Origin: Diplonema japonicum | Lineage: Eukaryota > Euglenozoa > Diplonemea > Diplonemida > Diplonemidae | Length of the DNA stretch: 64,000 nt | Direction of reading: 5' to 3' | NCBI GenBank assembly: GCA_964019335.1 | Contig: OZ025716.1 | Location: 372,001 to 436,000, forward strand | Part shown: piece by piece, positions 1-10,021 of the stretch | Layout: every line of letters starts with the position of its first letter | How positions within the stretch are numbered: position 1 is the first letter of the stretch | Notes under the pieces: model-generated | What the model saw: only the letters and a program-made list of their open reading frames with translations | What the model was told of the DNA's origin: nothing | Database searches by the model: none | Position numbers and translations under genes: made by a program

Positions 1-843
1 CGAAGTTGCAGAGGACAGACTAACAGCTAACAACCTTACAATGTTAAGAGCTGTCCTTCCCTCAAAAACTGCACTTTTCTCAACTGGACTTACGAAAAGC
101 TTTCGTGGAACTACCGGCAAAAATGGCCAAAACTTAAAATGGCGACTTTCAAGGTCATTTTGGTTGGCCTCCAAAAAAAAGAAAAAGATTTTTTTTGGAA
201 AAGAAATTTTGGTACTTCCTTGGAACTCACCGTTCTTTCGTCCGACATATGGATTTTTTGAAAAAAAAAAAAATTCAATGAACCTTTGAGCATTTTTTGA
301 CATTTTTTTCCCCTAGCCCCCTGTAATCCCTTTGAGACATAGGGCGGGTTACTTAGCGAATATAGAGCGTTTAATATCAACAGGAAAGTCGGCAGTGGGA
401 GTTTTCCTTTTTTTTTTTTTCTTCAAGGGGCGACTCACAGAGACTTCCTTTAGCTCATATATTTCTTCTTGTTTTTTTTTTGGGAGGAGAGACCCCTGCG
501 GACGGGGCCAAGAGGGTCAAGTCGCTCACGTAAGGCTGCAATAGGCGTCATCAGGAGACAGATCTTCGCATCAAGACAGACAGCGCAAAAACTACAGGAG
601 TTGAAAAGGACATACAAGAAAGACCGCGTGTCGAAACTACGAAAAGCTTTAAAGGCGACAATAGGAACGAAGGCCATCTATGCTCCAGAAGGGATTGTCT
701 TTTACTATGAGTTTTTTTTTTTTTCCTTTCGAGAACGGGTCTTTGACTTGTCTAAGCAAAAGGGGAACGTTGTTGATACATAAACTTATAAACTTCTCCA
801 GGTTTTCGGCACGTACAAACAACGGTCAATTCCTCTTTATATT
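1..843. other. AT-rich non-coding stretch
   Basis: No convincing gene is seen. The stretch holds many A and T runs. A short ATG frame at 41-289 begins with a plausible presequence-like stretch but soon becomes lysine/phenylalanine homopolymer translation. A Lys/Arg-rich frame at about 520-700 has normal-looking codons and could be a decayed retroelement piece, but no domain was recognised. A copy of the CCTTTA[AG]CTCATAT motif seen elsewhere in the window lies near 443-465. Confidence 0.4.
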
Positions 844-1120
844 CTTTTTTTAGCTCAACTTGCTCCGGGAGAAAGAAAAGAAAAATAAACGAAAAACTCC
901 TGTTCTTTTTAAATTGTTGCTGGAACAAGTACAACTTTGAAAAAGAAATGTTATTTTGCAAGAAAAAAAAGAAGATTAGAGGCAGCTTGTCCCGTTTTAT
1001 CCCTACTGTAGGTGAAAACGACTTGCAATGCCGGCTCCTTTTTTTTTTCTTTTTCTTTTTTTACTTTAGAAATACCTCGCATTTCTCCCCCCCTTCTTTT
1101 TGTTTGTCATAAAAGAAAAG
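844..1120. repeat. Duplicated non-coding unit, copy A
   Basis: Aligns by eye with copy B at 1751-2066. Shared landmarks in the same order are TTGCTCCGGG, GGAACAAGTA, ACTTTGAAAAA, a TTTTTACTTTA tract, and CCCTTCTTTT followed by GTCA and AAAAGAAAAG. Similarity is patchy because homopolymer tracts differ in length. Both copies are followed 40-100 nt later by CTGAAGC(G/C)ATG. Confidence 0.5.
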
Positions 1121-1246
1121 TTGTAAACATACCCTGTATCAGATTCCGCCCGGTGTACACCTTCACCTGCCCTGTCCTCTTTGCAGGCCGGAATACTCTG
1201 AAGCGATGCTATACGTAGGGGAGCAAGAATCTTATTTTTTTGCAAC

Positions 1247-1528
1247 TTGTCGGTCTCTTATGTCCATGAGCATCCACAAGGCCAGAAACTAATAGATATC
1301 GTCCACAGTGAAGTCAAGTCTGGGTTGTGGTACTTGCAAACGGTGCAAAGAGTTTTCACAAACCCCATTCAAAATGAACAGCTTGAAGAAATCCTTGTCC
1401 TGCCCCCCCCCCCCCCCCCCCCCCATGTGCCCCGCTACTTCTTTTGCGTAACCTGCGTAATTTCGCTCTCCCATGGCATATTTTCACTCTTCTCGTCACT
1501 ACTGTACGGTGCAGTACTGCTCATCTGA
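1247..1528 (+). other. Coding-like open frame, unrecognised
   Basis: A 93-codon frame without an ATG at its start. Codons 1-52 look protein-like, with no homopolymer and mixed polar and hydrophobic residues. The frame then runs through a 22-nt poly-C tract translated as proline. It could be an exon remnant of a gene lying to the left. No family was recognised and no convincing splice sites were found. Confidence 0.15.
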
Positions 1529-1750
1529 GCTTTAGTGCCACCAAAAACTGGTTTCGAGAGTGTTTTTGGAGGTTAATCTAGGGGCCAAAAGTGATTTTCG
1601 ATGGAAAGGAAAATCGCGGACACAACGTTATTCTGTAAGGGTATGGGTTGTGTGGTACTTCAAATGCCTATACAATTTTTTTTTTTTTAATTTTTTTGAT
1701 CGCTAGATATCTAGCGCTTCGTCCTTTTATGGTTAAAAAGAATGTCTTTT

Positions 1751-2066
1751 AACCTTTTAACTCAGCTTGCTCCGGGGAAAGGAAATGAAATAAATAAAAA
1801 GAAATAGAATTACCTTTCTAACCCCTTCTTATTTCTTTTTTTCTTTCTTTCTTTCTTTTTTTCTTTTTTTGCGGGAACAAGTAAGCAAACTTTGAAAAAA
1901 CGAATTTGTTATTGCAAAAAGAGAAAATAAAAAAGAAGAAAAACAATCGTTGTTCGTTTTATTAAGGTTTTTATTCTTCTTTTTTTTCTTTTTTTTTTTT
2001 TAATTCCCTTTTTACTTTAAAAACATCTCGCTGTCCCCTTCTTTTCTATGTCAGAAAAAGAAAAGG
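1751..2066. repeat. Duplicated non-coding unit, copy B
   Basis: Second copy of the unit at 844-1120 in direct orientation, enlarged by extra CTTT and T tracts. It precedes ATG 2162, which opens a 70-codon frame of unknown meaning (2162-2374) ending just before the PPCS-like region. Confidence 0.5.
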
Positions 2067-2425
2067 GAAAAAAAGCTTGTGTTTCTTCTTTCTTCCAACA
2101 GAACATCCTGTGCCGACCCCTCTACTTTGCTCCTTTCAACTATTGACGCTGATCTGAAGCCATGACACACGAGTGGTCCCGCCTTCAATTCCCTTGCTCA
2201 TTTATTATTATTACACCATTTAGCAAGACAACCTTGCACAACCCTACACAGGAGTTGACGGTGCCAAGTTTAGTTTGGTACAAGTGCAACGGACTTAAGC
2301 ACTTCGATGGGGATGCGATTGTCCCAGAAGTACTCAAATGGCTTCGCATGCTGCAGTGGAGCTCACGTAGTTGACAAACCGGATCCGAGGGTTTATATAT
2401 TCCTGCAGACCCACTTTCGCATCGT

Positions 2426-3010
2426 GTGACAAGGTACGCTTCATCCACGAGCAGACGAGGACAAGAAGGAAGGCGGCTTTGTAAAGATAACTTGTCCGCC
2501 ACGCTGCAAGAGGCACATCGTTACAAAGACAACCTTTTCAAGCTTCCATTCAAGAATCTCGTGGAATATCTCTTCCTCATAAAGCAGGTCGGCATAGCTC
2601 TGCACAAAAACCTCGACAAGAAGACCTCCTCAGTTTCGTACTATCTTGCCGCTGCAGTCTCCGATTACTACATTCCTTGGGAGGACCTGGCTGAGCACAA
2701 GATTCAAAGCCGTTCGGGAGATTCCACATTGTCGCTTACTTTCAACAAGACGCCCAAGGTGCTGGGGCATATCAACACCATTTGGTGTCCGGGGTGCATG
2801 ATGGTCAGTTTTAAGCTTGAAACAGATGTGTCGATATTAAAGGACAAGGCGCTTCAGTCCCTGGATCTTTACAAGGGCTTCCTCTGTGTGGCAAACATCC
2901 TGCAAACTTACAAGAAGGAGTGCTGGATGTATTCCGGGGCCGACCCGTCGCGTGCTGGACACCACATTACCCTCCGAGGCACCGACATTGAGGTACATAT
3001 AAATATATAA
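2426..3010 (+). pseudogene. Phosphopantothenoylcysteine synthetase-like, truncated
   Basis: The 194-codon frame matches the central and C-terminal part of eukaryotic PPCS, the CoA-pathway enzyme that joins cysteine to 4'-phosphopantothenate. Visible landmarks are YYLAAAVSDYYIP (about residues 72-84), EHKIQS (90-95), SFKLETD (128-134) and VANIL (155-159), in family order and spacing. The N-terminal nucleotide-binding part (the GGT and DNFSSG motifs) is absent. A VRFI remnant at about 2434-2445 is in another frame and soon reaches a stop. The frame begins with GTG, and the C-terminus ends in low-complexity DNA followed by a long A run. This looks like a 5'-truncated pseudogene. A poly(A)-bearing retrocopy, or a real gene whose upstream exons were missed, are alternatives. 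Confidence 0.6.
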
Positions 3011-3222
3011 AAAAAAAAAAAAAAAAAAAAATTAAAAAAAAAAGAAAATTAAAAAAAAAAGAAAATTAAGAGTTGCAGTAGAAACGAGATACACAAGATT
3101 CTAAAGCCGACAATCTTACCACACAAACGTGCCTTTTTTTTTTTCCTCTTCAGTCTGTGTTTCTGTTTTTCAACCTTGTGTGCAGTACTGTCGTCTTTTA
3201 CTTTTATCTCGTTCTCTTTTTT
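3011..3222. other. Poly(A)/poly(T) spacer
   Basis: Long A runs interrupted by TT follow directly after the PPCS-like frame, then a T-rich stretch. No gene is seen. Confidence 0.5.
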
Positions 3223-3930
3223 CTTGACGCGGCCGCTACAATTGCCAGGCTCAGGAACGAGGAGACCCCCCCAACCTTTGTCACTGCAGTGGCAAGGACC
3301 AGGCCGGACTACATCCTACTCAACAAGGTTGCGGCACACACGCCGAAGGACTGCGAGACGGTCGACATCGGGGTTCCCTCACACCATGCCCTTAGACTTA
3401 GGCTAGGGGTGACAGTGCTCAAGCAGGCGACCTACCGGTTCTCCATCCCCAGGCAGATTACCCCGGCTCCAGCCGGGCATAGACGCCCCCCGCCCGCGGA
3501 CCTCCTTCAGACTCTGACTTCTTTTAAGGAGCTGGGGACATGGACAGCGCTTACCAGTTCCTTTCCTCGATATGCGAACGGCACCTACTGGGAACGTCAA
3601 GGGAGAGCTTTAATCCGAGCTACCTGGGGCGAGGGACTCTCGCCTTGTGAAGAGGGTGAGGACATCCAAGTGAGCGCGCGTGTAATAGGCCGGGTGATAG
3701 AACGCATCCACACCAGTAAGGGCATAGCGCCCCTCATCCCAGCTGCGTCAGTAGTTTCTGTCCACTCCCTACGCACGTTGGGTTACTACAACAGCTCCGT
3801 AAGGGGCTACTCCTCTAGACCGGTATTCGCCTCCCCGACGACCAGCCACATCCTTGAGAGACAACTGTACAACTATTGTGTTAAACCACTGCCACCACGC
3901 GTGAAAATCATACGATCTTATTTTCACTAA
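3223..3930 (+). mobile_element. LINE endonuclease-like fragment
   Basis: An open frame of about 235 codons whose first third resembles the C-terminal end of the APE-type endonuclease of non-LTR retrotransposons: TRPDYILLNK, then DCETVDIGVPSHHALRLRL. The family's usual SDH catalytic end reads SHH here, so the catalytic aspartate appears lost. The remaining ~150 codons are GC-rich and protein-like but were not recognised. There is no start codon at the homology boundary, so this is a fragment rather than a gene. Its 3' end lies about 55 nt from the splice acceptor of the first Patched-type gene. The assignment rests on motif resemblance only. Confidence 0.42.
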
Positions 3931-3940
3931 ATAAATAGTT

Positions 3941-3986
3941 ATTTTTTTCTTCCCACGGTGTGGTTAAGAATATACTCCCTCCACAG
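3941..3986 (+). promoter_or_regulatory. Candidate spliced-leader acceptor, copy 1
   Basis: A T-rich tract followed by CCACAG (AG at 3985-3986), 22 nt before ATG 4009. Confidence 0.45.
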
Positions 3987-4008
3987 GCGAATCCTAGCTT
4001 GAGAAAAT

Positions 4009-6720
4009 ATGGAAGAAAAGAAGAGCGTGAAAGGGCACATCGAGCGCTTCTCAGCCGCGGTGCACAATGGAACAGAAAGGTTCTTCGAGAAGCTCAGCAC
4101 CCTTGTGGTGAACCACCCGGGAGTGACCATCGCCATCTGCGTCGTCTTCGCCGCCATCATGGCACAGGGCGTGTGGCTCTACGATGAGGAACTCTCTCCT
4201 GATAAACAGTTCACCCCACGTGACAGCCAGGCCGTCAACGAAGAGACCTGGGTGGTCGAGAGGTTCGGGAACAATGACAGAACCGTGTACCTGCAAGTGG
4301 AGGCTGATGAAGGGACGAACATGCTGACGAAGGCCTCGCTGTTGTACATGCAAGAGATGCACGAGTGGCTCCTGTCACAGTCGCTCATCGTGGACGGGGA
4401 GAACGTGACCTACAACGTGGTGTGCGCGAGGTACACTAAAGACGACGATTGCAAGTCTCCTGTCTCTGTTCTGTCCTTCTGGCAGCACAACAGAACCCTC
4501 CTTGAGGCTGACCCGAACCCTCTTTCCACCATCAACTCTGTGGACTGGAGGGACATTGAACCTTCTGGTCCACCCCTCTCTTACTACGTCGGCAGTGATG
4601 CTGTTCGTGATGCCAGTGGGGCGTTGGTGTCGACACGGGCCACGCGTATCACCTACAACCTGAAGAACGAGAAAAAGGAAATTTCTGGTAGTGGCAACGA
4701 CGACCCGCAGAGCAGGTACTTCGAGATCCTGGTTGCTGAGAAGTCTGCTGACAGGCGCTCGGCTGACAGGCAGGCACACAAGGCAGCCTCTTTCATCCGT
4801 ACTTCAGGTCAAGAGAAGCAGGCTAGCAGCAGCGCAATAAGTTCAGATGTCGGCAACCTGATCATGGGCTATGTTCTGATGCTTCTCTACGCTTCCTTCA
4901 TCCTGTCTCGTGGCCGTGCGAAGTACTCCCACTCACTGATTGGCTTAGCATCCGTTGTGTCCATTGGCCTGTCAACCTTCAGTGCCTACGGCCTCTGTTG
5001 GTACATCGGGATCAAGTTCAACACTGTCGTTCAGGTACTTGTCTTGGTGCTTCTCGGTGTTGGGATCGACGACACCTTTGTGATCATGGACTCCTGGTGG
5101 GACTGCTCCGAAATCCCCACAATGAAGGAGAGGATGATTGCGGCCATGAAGCATGCTGGTCCTGCGATCACAATCACATCTGTGACCGACCTCATCGCCT
5201 TCCTTGCTGGGTCCAGCACAGAGTTACCTGCTTTGCGTGACTTCTGCTACTACGCCACAATTGGAATTACGTTTTGCTTCATGTTCCAATGCACCTTTCT
5301 GGTAGCCATTGCATACTTTGACAGTGTGAGGCAGGATCGCGGTAGGTCAGATGTCCTGTGCTGTGTCTCTGTGGATGACGAGACAGGTGTGTGCGTGAAG
5401 ACGGAAGGGTGGACTGAGGGGCAGAGGGGTTTCCAGAACCGTGTTGTTGGGACGTACATGCCACGCCTTGTGCTTGGTACTCTTGTTGGCAAGGTGGTGG
5501 TCATCCTCATCTCTTGCTTCTTCTTCGGGCTTGGCATCTACGGGTGCACTGAGCTGAAGATGAACTTCAATGGCGAGTGGTTCATCCCCGACGGGCACGC
5601 CATCGAGGCAGCCATAGATGTGCGTGACACCTACTTCGCTGGACAGACCCTCCCTGCCAATGTGTACTTCGGTGACATCAACTACCCTCAGGAGCAGGAC
5701 ACGATGTTTGACTCACTTTCAGTCCTTCGTCGGAACAGGTGGGTGGTGGCGAACTCCACCTCATCATGGATGGAGGACTTCCAGCAGTGGGTGAAGAAGG
5801 AACACGTGGCGGACTGGGACCAGTCGGCTGGGAGGATCGTCCCTTCTCAGTTCTACAGGCTTCTTCGTGTGTTCGCCTCGACGGCAACAGGGCCCCGCAG
5901 TGCTTGGCAGCACATCGACAACATCAGGTGGAGCAGCAATGGCAGTGACTCGCTGGTCGCCTCTCGTGTGGGCTTCCTCATCGTTGGTGATGCTCTCGCA
6001 AACGGTGAAAATGCTGTGGACTGCATGGACAACCTTCGTGCTGATCTGTCTGGACCTGAGTTCCCTTGGGCCTTTCCGTTCCTGTTCTGGGAGTCTTACA
6101 AGCTGATGGTCCCAGAGATCACAAGGAACGTGGCCATTGCGGGGTCGTGTGTGTTCGTGCTGGTCACCATCATGATTGCGAACGTACAGCTGGGCCTCCT
6201 CGTGACCCTCGCAATCGGGTGTGTGGACGTGTGCATGCTTGGTTTCATGCCTTTCATCGGTGTTGAGCTGAACGGTGTGTCTGTGATCTGCATTGTGCTT
6301 GCTGTCGGTCTGAGTGTGGACTACAGTGTCCACATTGCAGGGGCCTTCCTTCATGTGAAGTGTGAGGATGGCGATGAGCACAGTGGGAGGACACAGCGTG
6401 CGGCCTTCGCATTATGGAAGATGGGCCCTGCTGTGGTGAATGGGGGGACCTCTACATTCATCGCGATCCTTCCGGCCGCCTTCGCTGTCTCATATGTGTT
6501 TAAGGTGTTCTTCAGGATGTTTGCGTTGATCATCTTCTTCGGGCAGTGGTTCGGGGTGTTCTTGCTTCCGGTGGTGCTGTCGTTGGTGGGGCCTGACCCG
6601 TACCTCACAGCTCCGGAGCTGAATGAGAAGCCTCAGCAGAACCCTCTTCACCCTGAACATGATGCTCCTGTCCAACCACAGAAGCCAGACTGCTCCCCTA
6701 CATCTGTTGAAATGATTTAA
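4009..6720 (+). CDS. Patched-type RND transporter, tandem copy 1
   Basis: 903 residues. A 12-TM Patched/NPC1-like protein of the RND superfamily, expected to move sterols or other lipids across a membrane. TM1 is at about 39-58. A large luminal/extracellular loop follows, with N-glycosylation sites (N132, N161). TM2-6 at about 282-440 correspond to a sterol-sensing-like domain. TM7 is at about 488-511, a second large loop follows, and TM8-12 lie at about 707-861. Both family polar motifs are present: GVGIDD (350-355) in TM4 and GLSVDYSVH (767-775) in TM10, each with the acidic residues of the RND proton relay. Length is close to that of PTCHD/ptr proteins and shorter than PTCH1. The start is the first ATG after the acceptor. 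The short tail ends VEMI, and the last ~40 codons match copy 3. Substrate unknown. Confidence 0.88.
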   Translation: MEEKKSVKGHIERFSAAVHNGTERFFEKLSTLVVNHPGVTIAICVVFAAIMAQGVWLYDEELSPDKQFTPRDSQAVNEETWVVERFGNNDRTVYLQVEADEGTNMLTKASLLYMQEMHEWLLSQSLIVDGENVTYNVVCARYTKDDDCKSPVSVLSFWQHNRTLLEADPNPLSTINSVDWRDIEPSGPPLSYYVGSDAVRDASGALVSTRATRITYNLKNEKKEISGSGNDDPQSRYFEILVAEKSADRRSADRQAHKAASFIRTSGQEKQASSSAISSDVGNLIMGYVLMLLYASFILSRGRAKYSHSLIGLASVVSIGLSTFSAYGLCWYIGIKFNTVVQVLVLVLLGVGIDDTFVIMDSWWDCSEIPTMKERMIAAMKHAGPAITITSVTDLIAFLAGSSTELPALRDFCYYATIGITFCFMFQCTFLVAIAYFDSVRQDRGRSDVLCCVSVDDETGVCVKTEGWTEGQRGFQNRVVGTYMPRLVLGTLVGKVVVILISCFFFGLGIYGCTELKMNFNGEWFIPDGHAIEAAIDVRDTYFAGQTLPANVYFGDINYPQEQDTMFDSLSVLRRNRWVVANSTSSWMEDFQQWVKKEHVADWDQSAGRIVPSQFYRLLRVFASTATGPRSAWQHIDNIRWSSNGSDSLVASRVGFLIVGDALANGENAVDCMDNLRADLSGPEFPWAFPFLFWESYKLMVPEITRNVAIAGSCVFVLVTIMIANVQLGLLVTLAIGCVDVCMLGFMPFIGVELNGVSVICIVLAVGLSVDYSVHIAGAFLHVKCEDGDEHSGRTQRAAFALWKMGPAVVNGGTSTFIAILPAAFAVSYVFKVFFRMFALIIFFGQWFGVFLLPVVLSLVGPDPYLTAPELNEKPQQNPLHPEHDAPVQPQKPDCSPTSVEMI

Positions 6721-7282
6721 AATAAAAGCTGGCAAGCCAGCAGGATGTTGTCTAATTTAAAAAAAAGAAAAACATGTTTTTTTTTTTTCAGTGAGGTTTG
6801 TTTACCCAGCTCAAGTCAGCAGGCTTGAACCGCTAAGGTCAAGGCTACTGCAACTTACAACCCCCCTTCACAGGACGGCATGAAAGTTCAAAAGACTATT
6901 CAATGTCCTGTCCAGTATCACCTTCGTCATTTCTTATTTTGCTTACTTTTCCGAAAAGAATAAAGGAAAACAATGTTTCTTTTTTGTTTTTTGTTTTTGT
7001 TTTTTATTCTGATCTCATTTGCTTTTGGAGCAAACCACTGGCTTCAACAAGGAAAGAGAACCCCTTATTTCTTTTTTGTCATTTTCCAATATTATTGGAC
7101 ACCTCTTTATTTCAATTTTTATCTTCGATTTTCTATCTTGGGCAACCTGTGTGTGCAGGTAAGGCAATAGACTTAGATCTACTTTCGAGCTGTTGTGCCC
7201 AGCCAATTCTTTTATTTTCTAATCGCATGCAATTATTCGATATCAATGATAGCATGCCATTGCAGCATTACAATACAACAAT
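6721..7282. other. Spacer between copies 1 and 2
   Basis: T-rich tracts with no gene. Possible acceptors for copy 2 are GTGTGCAG near 7150-7158 and CATTGCAG ending at 7265. Confidence 0.4.
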
Positions 7283-10021
7283 ATGGAAAAGGACAAAAGC
7301 ATCAAAGCTCGCCTTGAGCGCTTCTCAGCCGCGGTGCACAATGGAACAGAAAGGTTCTTCGAGAAGCTCAGCACCCTTGTGGTAAACCACCCGGGAGTGA
7401 CCATCGCCATCTGCGTCGTCTTCGCCGCCATCATGGCACAGGGCGTGTGGCTCTACGATGAGGAACTCTCTGAAGAAAAGCAGTTCAGTCCCCGAGACAG
7501 CCAGGCTGTCAAAGACCAAGATTGGGTGGTCGAGAGATTCGGTCATGAGAACAGACCTGTGTACCTGCAAGTGGAAGCGGATGAAGGGACGAACATGCTG
7601 ACGAAGGCCTCACTGCTGTACATGCAAGAGATGCACGAGTGGCTCCTGTCACAGTCGCTCATCGTGGACGGGGAGAACGTGACCTACAACGTGGTGTGCT
7701 CGAAATACACCAAAGACGACGATTGCAAGTCTCCTGTCTCTGTTCTGTCCTTCTGGCAGCACAACAGAACCCTCCTTGAGGCCGACCCGAACCCTCTTTC
7801 CACCATCAACTCTGTGGACTGGAGGGACATTGAACCTTCTGGTCCACCCCTCTCTTACTACCTTAGCACTGATGCTGTTCGTGATGCCAGTGGGGCGTTA
7901 GTGTCGACACGGGCCGCGCGTATCATCTACAAGTTTAAGAATGAAAGGCAGAAACTATCGGGACTAGGAGAGGACGACCCGCAGAGCAGGTACTTCGAGA
8001 TCCTGGTTGCTGAGAAGTCTGCTGACAGGCGCTCGGCTGACAGGCAGGCACACAAAGCAGCTTCTTTCATGCTAACCTTAGGAGAGGAAGAGAAAGCAGG
8101 GGGTGAAGCTATTGACTCTGATGTGAACAACCTGATCTTGGGTTACATCTTGATGTTTGCCTATGCCTCCCTCATCCTGTCTCGTGGCCGTGTGAAGTAC
8201 TCCCACTCACTGATTGGTATCGTGTCAGTTGTGTCCATCGGCTTGTCAACCTTCAGTGCCTACGGCCTCTGCTGGTACATCGGGATCAAGTTCAACACTG
8301 TCGTTCAGGTACTTGTCTTGGTGCTTCTCGGTGTTGGGATCGACGACACCTTTGTGATCATGGACTCCTGGTGGGACTGCTATGAAATCCCCACAATGAA
8401 GGAGAGGATGATTGCGGCCATGAAGCACGCTGGTCCTGCAGTCACGATCACATCTGTGACCGACCTCATCGCCTTCCTTGCTGGGTCCAGCACTTCTTTC
8501 CCCGCCCTTCGTGACTTCTGCTACTACGCCACAATTGGAATCACCTTCGATTTTGTGTTCCAATGCACATTCGTGGTAGCCATTGCATACCTTGACAGTG
8601 TGAGGCAGGATCGCGGTAGGTCAGATGTCCTGTGCTGTGTCTCTGTGGATGACGAGACAGGTGTGTGCGTGAAGACGGAAGGGTGGACTGAGGGGCAGAG
8701 GGGTTTCCAGAACCGTGTTGTTGGGACGTACATGCCACGCCTTGTGCTTGGGACTGTCGTGGGCAAGGTGGTGGTCATCCTCATCTCTTGCTCCCTCTTC
8801 GGGCTTGGCATCTACGGGTGCACTCAGGTGAAGATGAACTACAACAACGAGTGGTTTGTCCCCGAGGGGCACTCCATCAGGGATGCCATGGATGTGCGCA
8901 ACACTTACTTCAACGGACAGACCCTCCCTACTAATGTGTACTTCGGTGAACTCAACTACCCACATGAGCAGGACACGGTGCTGACTGCTGGGTCAGTCCT
9001 TCGCAAGAACAGATGGGTCACTCAGAACTCCACCTCATCATGGATGGAGGACTTCCAGCAGTGGGTGAAGAAGGAGCACGTGGCGGACTGGGACCAGTCG
9101 GCTGGGAGGATCGTCCCTTCTCAGTTCTACTGGCTTCTTCGTGTGTTCGCCTCGACGGCAACAGGGCCCCGCAGTGCTTGGCAGCACATCGACAACATCA
9201 GGTGGAGCAGCAATGGCAGTGACTCGCTGGTCGCCTCTCGTGTGGGCTTCCTCATCGTTGGTGATGCTCTCACCGACGGGCAGAATGCTGTGGACTGCAT
9301 GGACAACCTTCGTGCTGAGCTGTCTGGACCTGAGTTCCCTTGGGCATGGCCATTTGTCTTTTTCGAGTCATTCAAGCTGATGATTCCCGAGATCACAAGG
9401 AACGTGGCAGTTGCGGGGTCGTGTGTGTTCGTGCTGGTCACCATCATGATTGCGAACGTACAGCTGGGCCTTTTTGTGACCCTTGCCATCGGGTGTGTGG
9501 ACGTGTGCATGATAGGCTTCATGCCTTTTGTTGGTGTTGAGCTGAACGGTGTGTCTGTGATCTGCATTGTGCTTGCTGTCGGTCTGAGTGTGGACTACAG
9601 TGTCCACATTGCAGGGGCCTTCCTTCATGTGAAGTGTGAGGATGGCGATGAGCACAGTGGGAGGACACAGCGTGCGGCCTTCGCATTATGGAAGATGGGC
9701 CCTGCTGTGGTGAATGGGGGGACCTCTACATTCATCGCGATCCTTCCGGCCGCCTTCGCTGTCTCATATGTGTTTAAGGTGTTCTTCAGGATGTTTGCGT
9801 TGATCATCTTCTTCGGGCAGTGGTTCGGGGTGTTCTTGCTTCCGGTGGTGCTGTCGTTGGTGGGGCCTGACCCGTACCTCACAGCTCCGGAGCTGAATGA
9901 GAAGCCTCAGCAGAACCCTCTTCACCCTGAACATGATGCTCCCGCGCTACCGGAGAATTCTGATCATTCCCCTACTACGCTGATCCAAGTTGAAATGAAA
10001 GAGACGCCAAGTGAACAATAG
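7283..10021 (+). CDS. Patched-type RND transporter, tandem copy 2
   Basis: 912 residues, with the same 12-TM layout, GVGIDD and GLSVDYSVH motifs as copy 1. It differs most in the first loop before TM2 (KLSGLGEDD, then an acidic EEEKAGGEAIDSD stretch), in TM2 (LILGYILMFAYASLILS), and just after TM7 (QVKMNYNNEWFVPEG). A conserved arginine in SQFYRLLRV is tryptophan here. From about 9579 to 9942 the DNA is almost identical to copies 1 and 3, then the tail diverges (ENSDHSPTTLIQVEMKETP). The start was chosen by homology with MEKDKSIKAR of copy 3. No disruption is seen, so it is probably functional. Confidence 0.87.
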   Translation: MEKDKSIKARLERFSAAVHNGTERFFEKLSTLVVNHPGVTIAICVVFAAIMAQGVWLYDEELSEEKQFSPRDSQAVKDQDWVVERFGHENRPVYLQVEADEGTNMLTKASLLYMQEMHEWLLSQSLIVDGENVTYNVVCSKYTKDDDCKSPVSVLSFWQHNRTLLEADPNPLSTINSVDWRDIEPSGPPLSYYLSTDAVRDASGALVSTRAARIIYKFKNERQKLSGLGEDDPQSRYFEILVAEKSADRRSADRQAHKAASFMLTLGEEEKAGGEAIDSDVNNLILGYILMFAYASLILSRGRVKYSHSLIGIVSVVSIGLSTFSAYGLCWYIGIKFNTVVQVLVLVLLGVGIDDTFVIMDSWWDCYEIPTMKERMIAAMKHAGPAVTITSVTDLIAFLAGSSTSFPALRDFCYYATIGITFDFVFQCTFVVAIAYLDSVRQDRGRSDVLCCVSVDDETGVCVKTEGWTEGQRGFQNRVVGTYMPRLVLGTVVGKVVVILISCSLFGLGIYGCTQVKMNYNNEWFVPEGHSIRDAMDVRNTYFNGQTLPTNVYFGELNYPHEQDTVLTAGSVLRKNRWVTQNSTSSWMEDFQQWVKKEHVADWDQSAGRIVPSQFYWLLRVFASTATGPRSAWQHIDNIRWSSNGSDSLVASRVGFLIVGDALTDGQNAVDCMDNLRAELSGPEFPWAWPFVFFESFKLMIPEITRNVAVAGSCVFVLVTIMIANVQLGLFVTLAIGCVDVCMIGFMPFVGVELNGVSVICIVLAVGLSVDYSVHIAGAFLHVKCEDGDEHSGRTQRAAFALWKMGPAVVNGGTSTFIAILPAAFAVSYVFKVFFRMFALIIFFGQWFGVFLLPVVLSLVGPDPYLTAPELNEKPQQNPLHPEHDAPALPENSDHSPTTLIQVEMKETPSEQ

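Noticed and set aside
2334-2516. Minus-strand RFVNYVSSTAACEAI resembling the RFxDNFSSG motif of PPCS
   Set aside because: Wrong strand relative to the PPCS-like frame and no supporting downstream motif, so coincidence.
5764-6381. 205-codon minus-strand frames recurring in the transporter copies
   Set aside because: The same shadow recurs in several paralogues because their DNA is nearly identical. The protein looks unnatural (His/Asp/Glu-rich) with no signal or domain.
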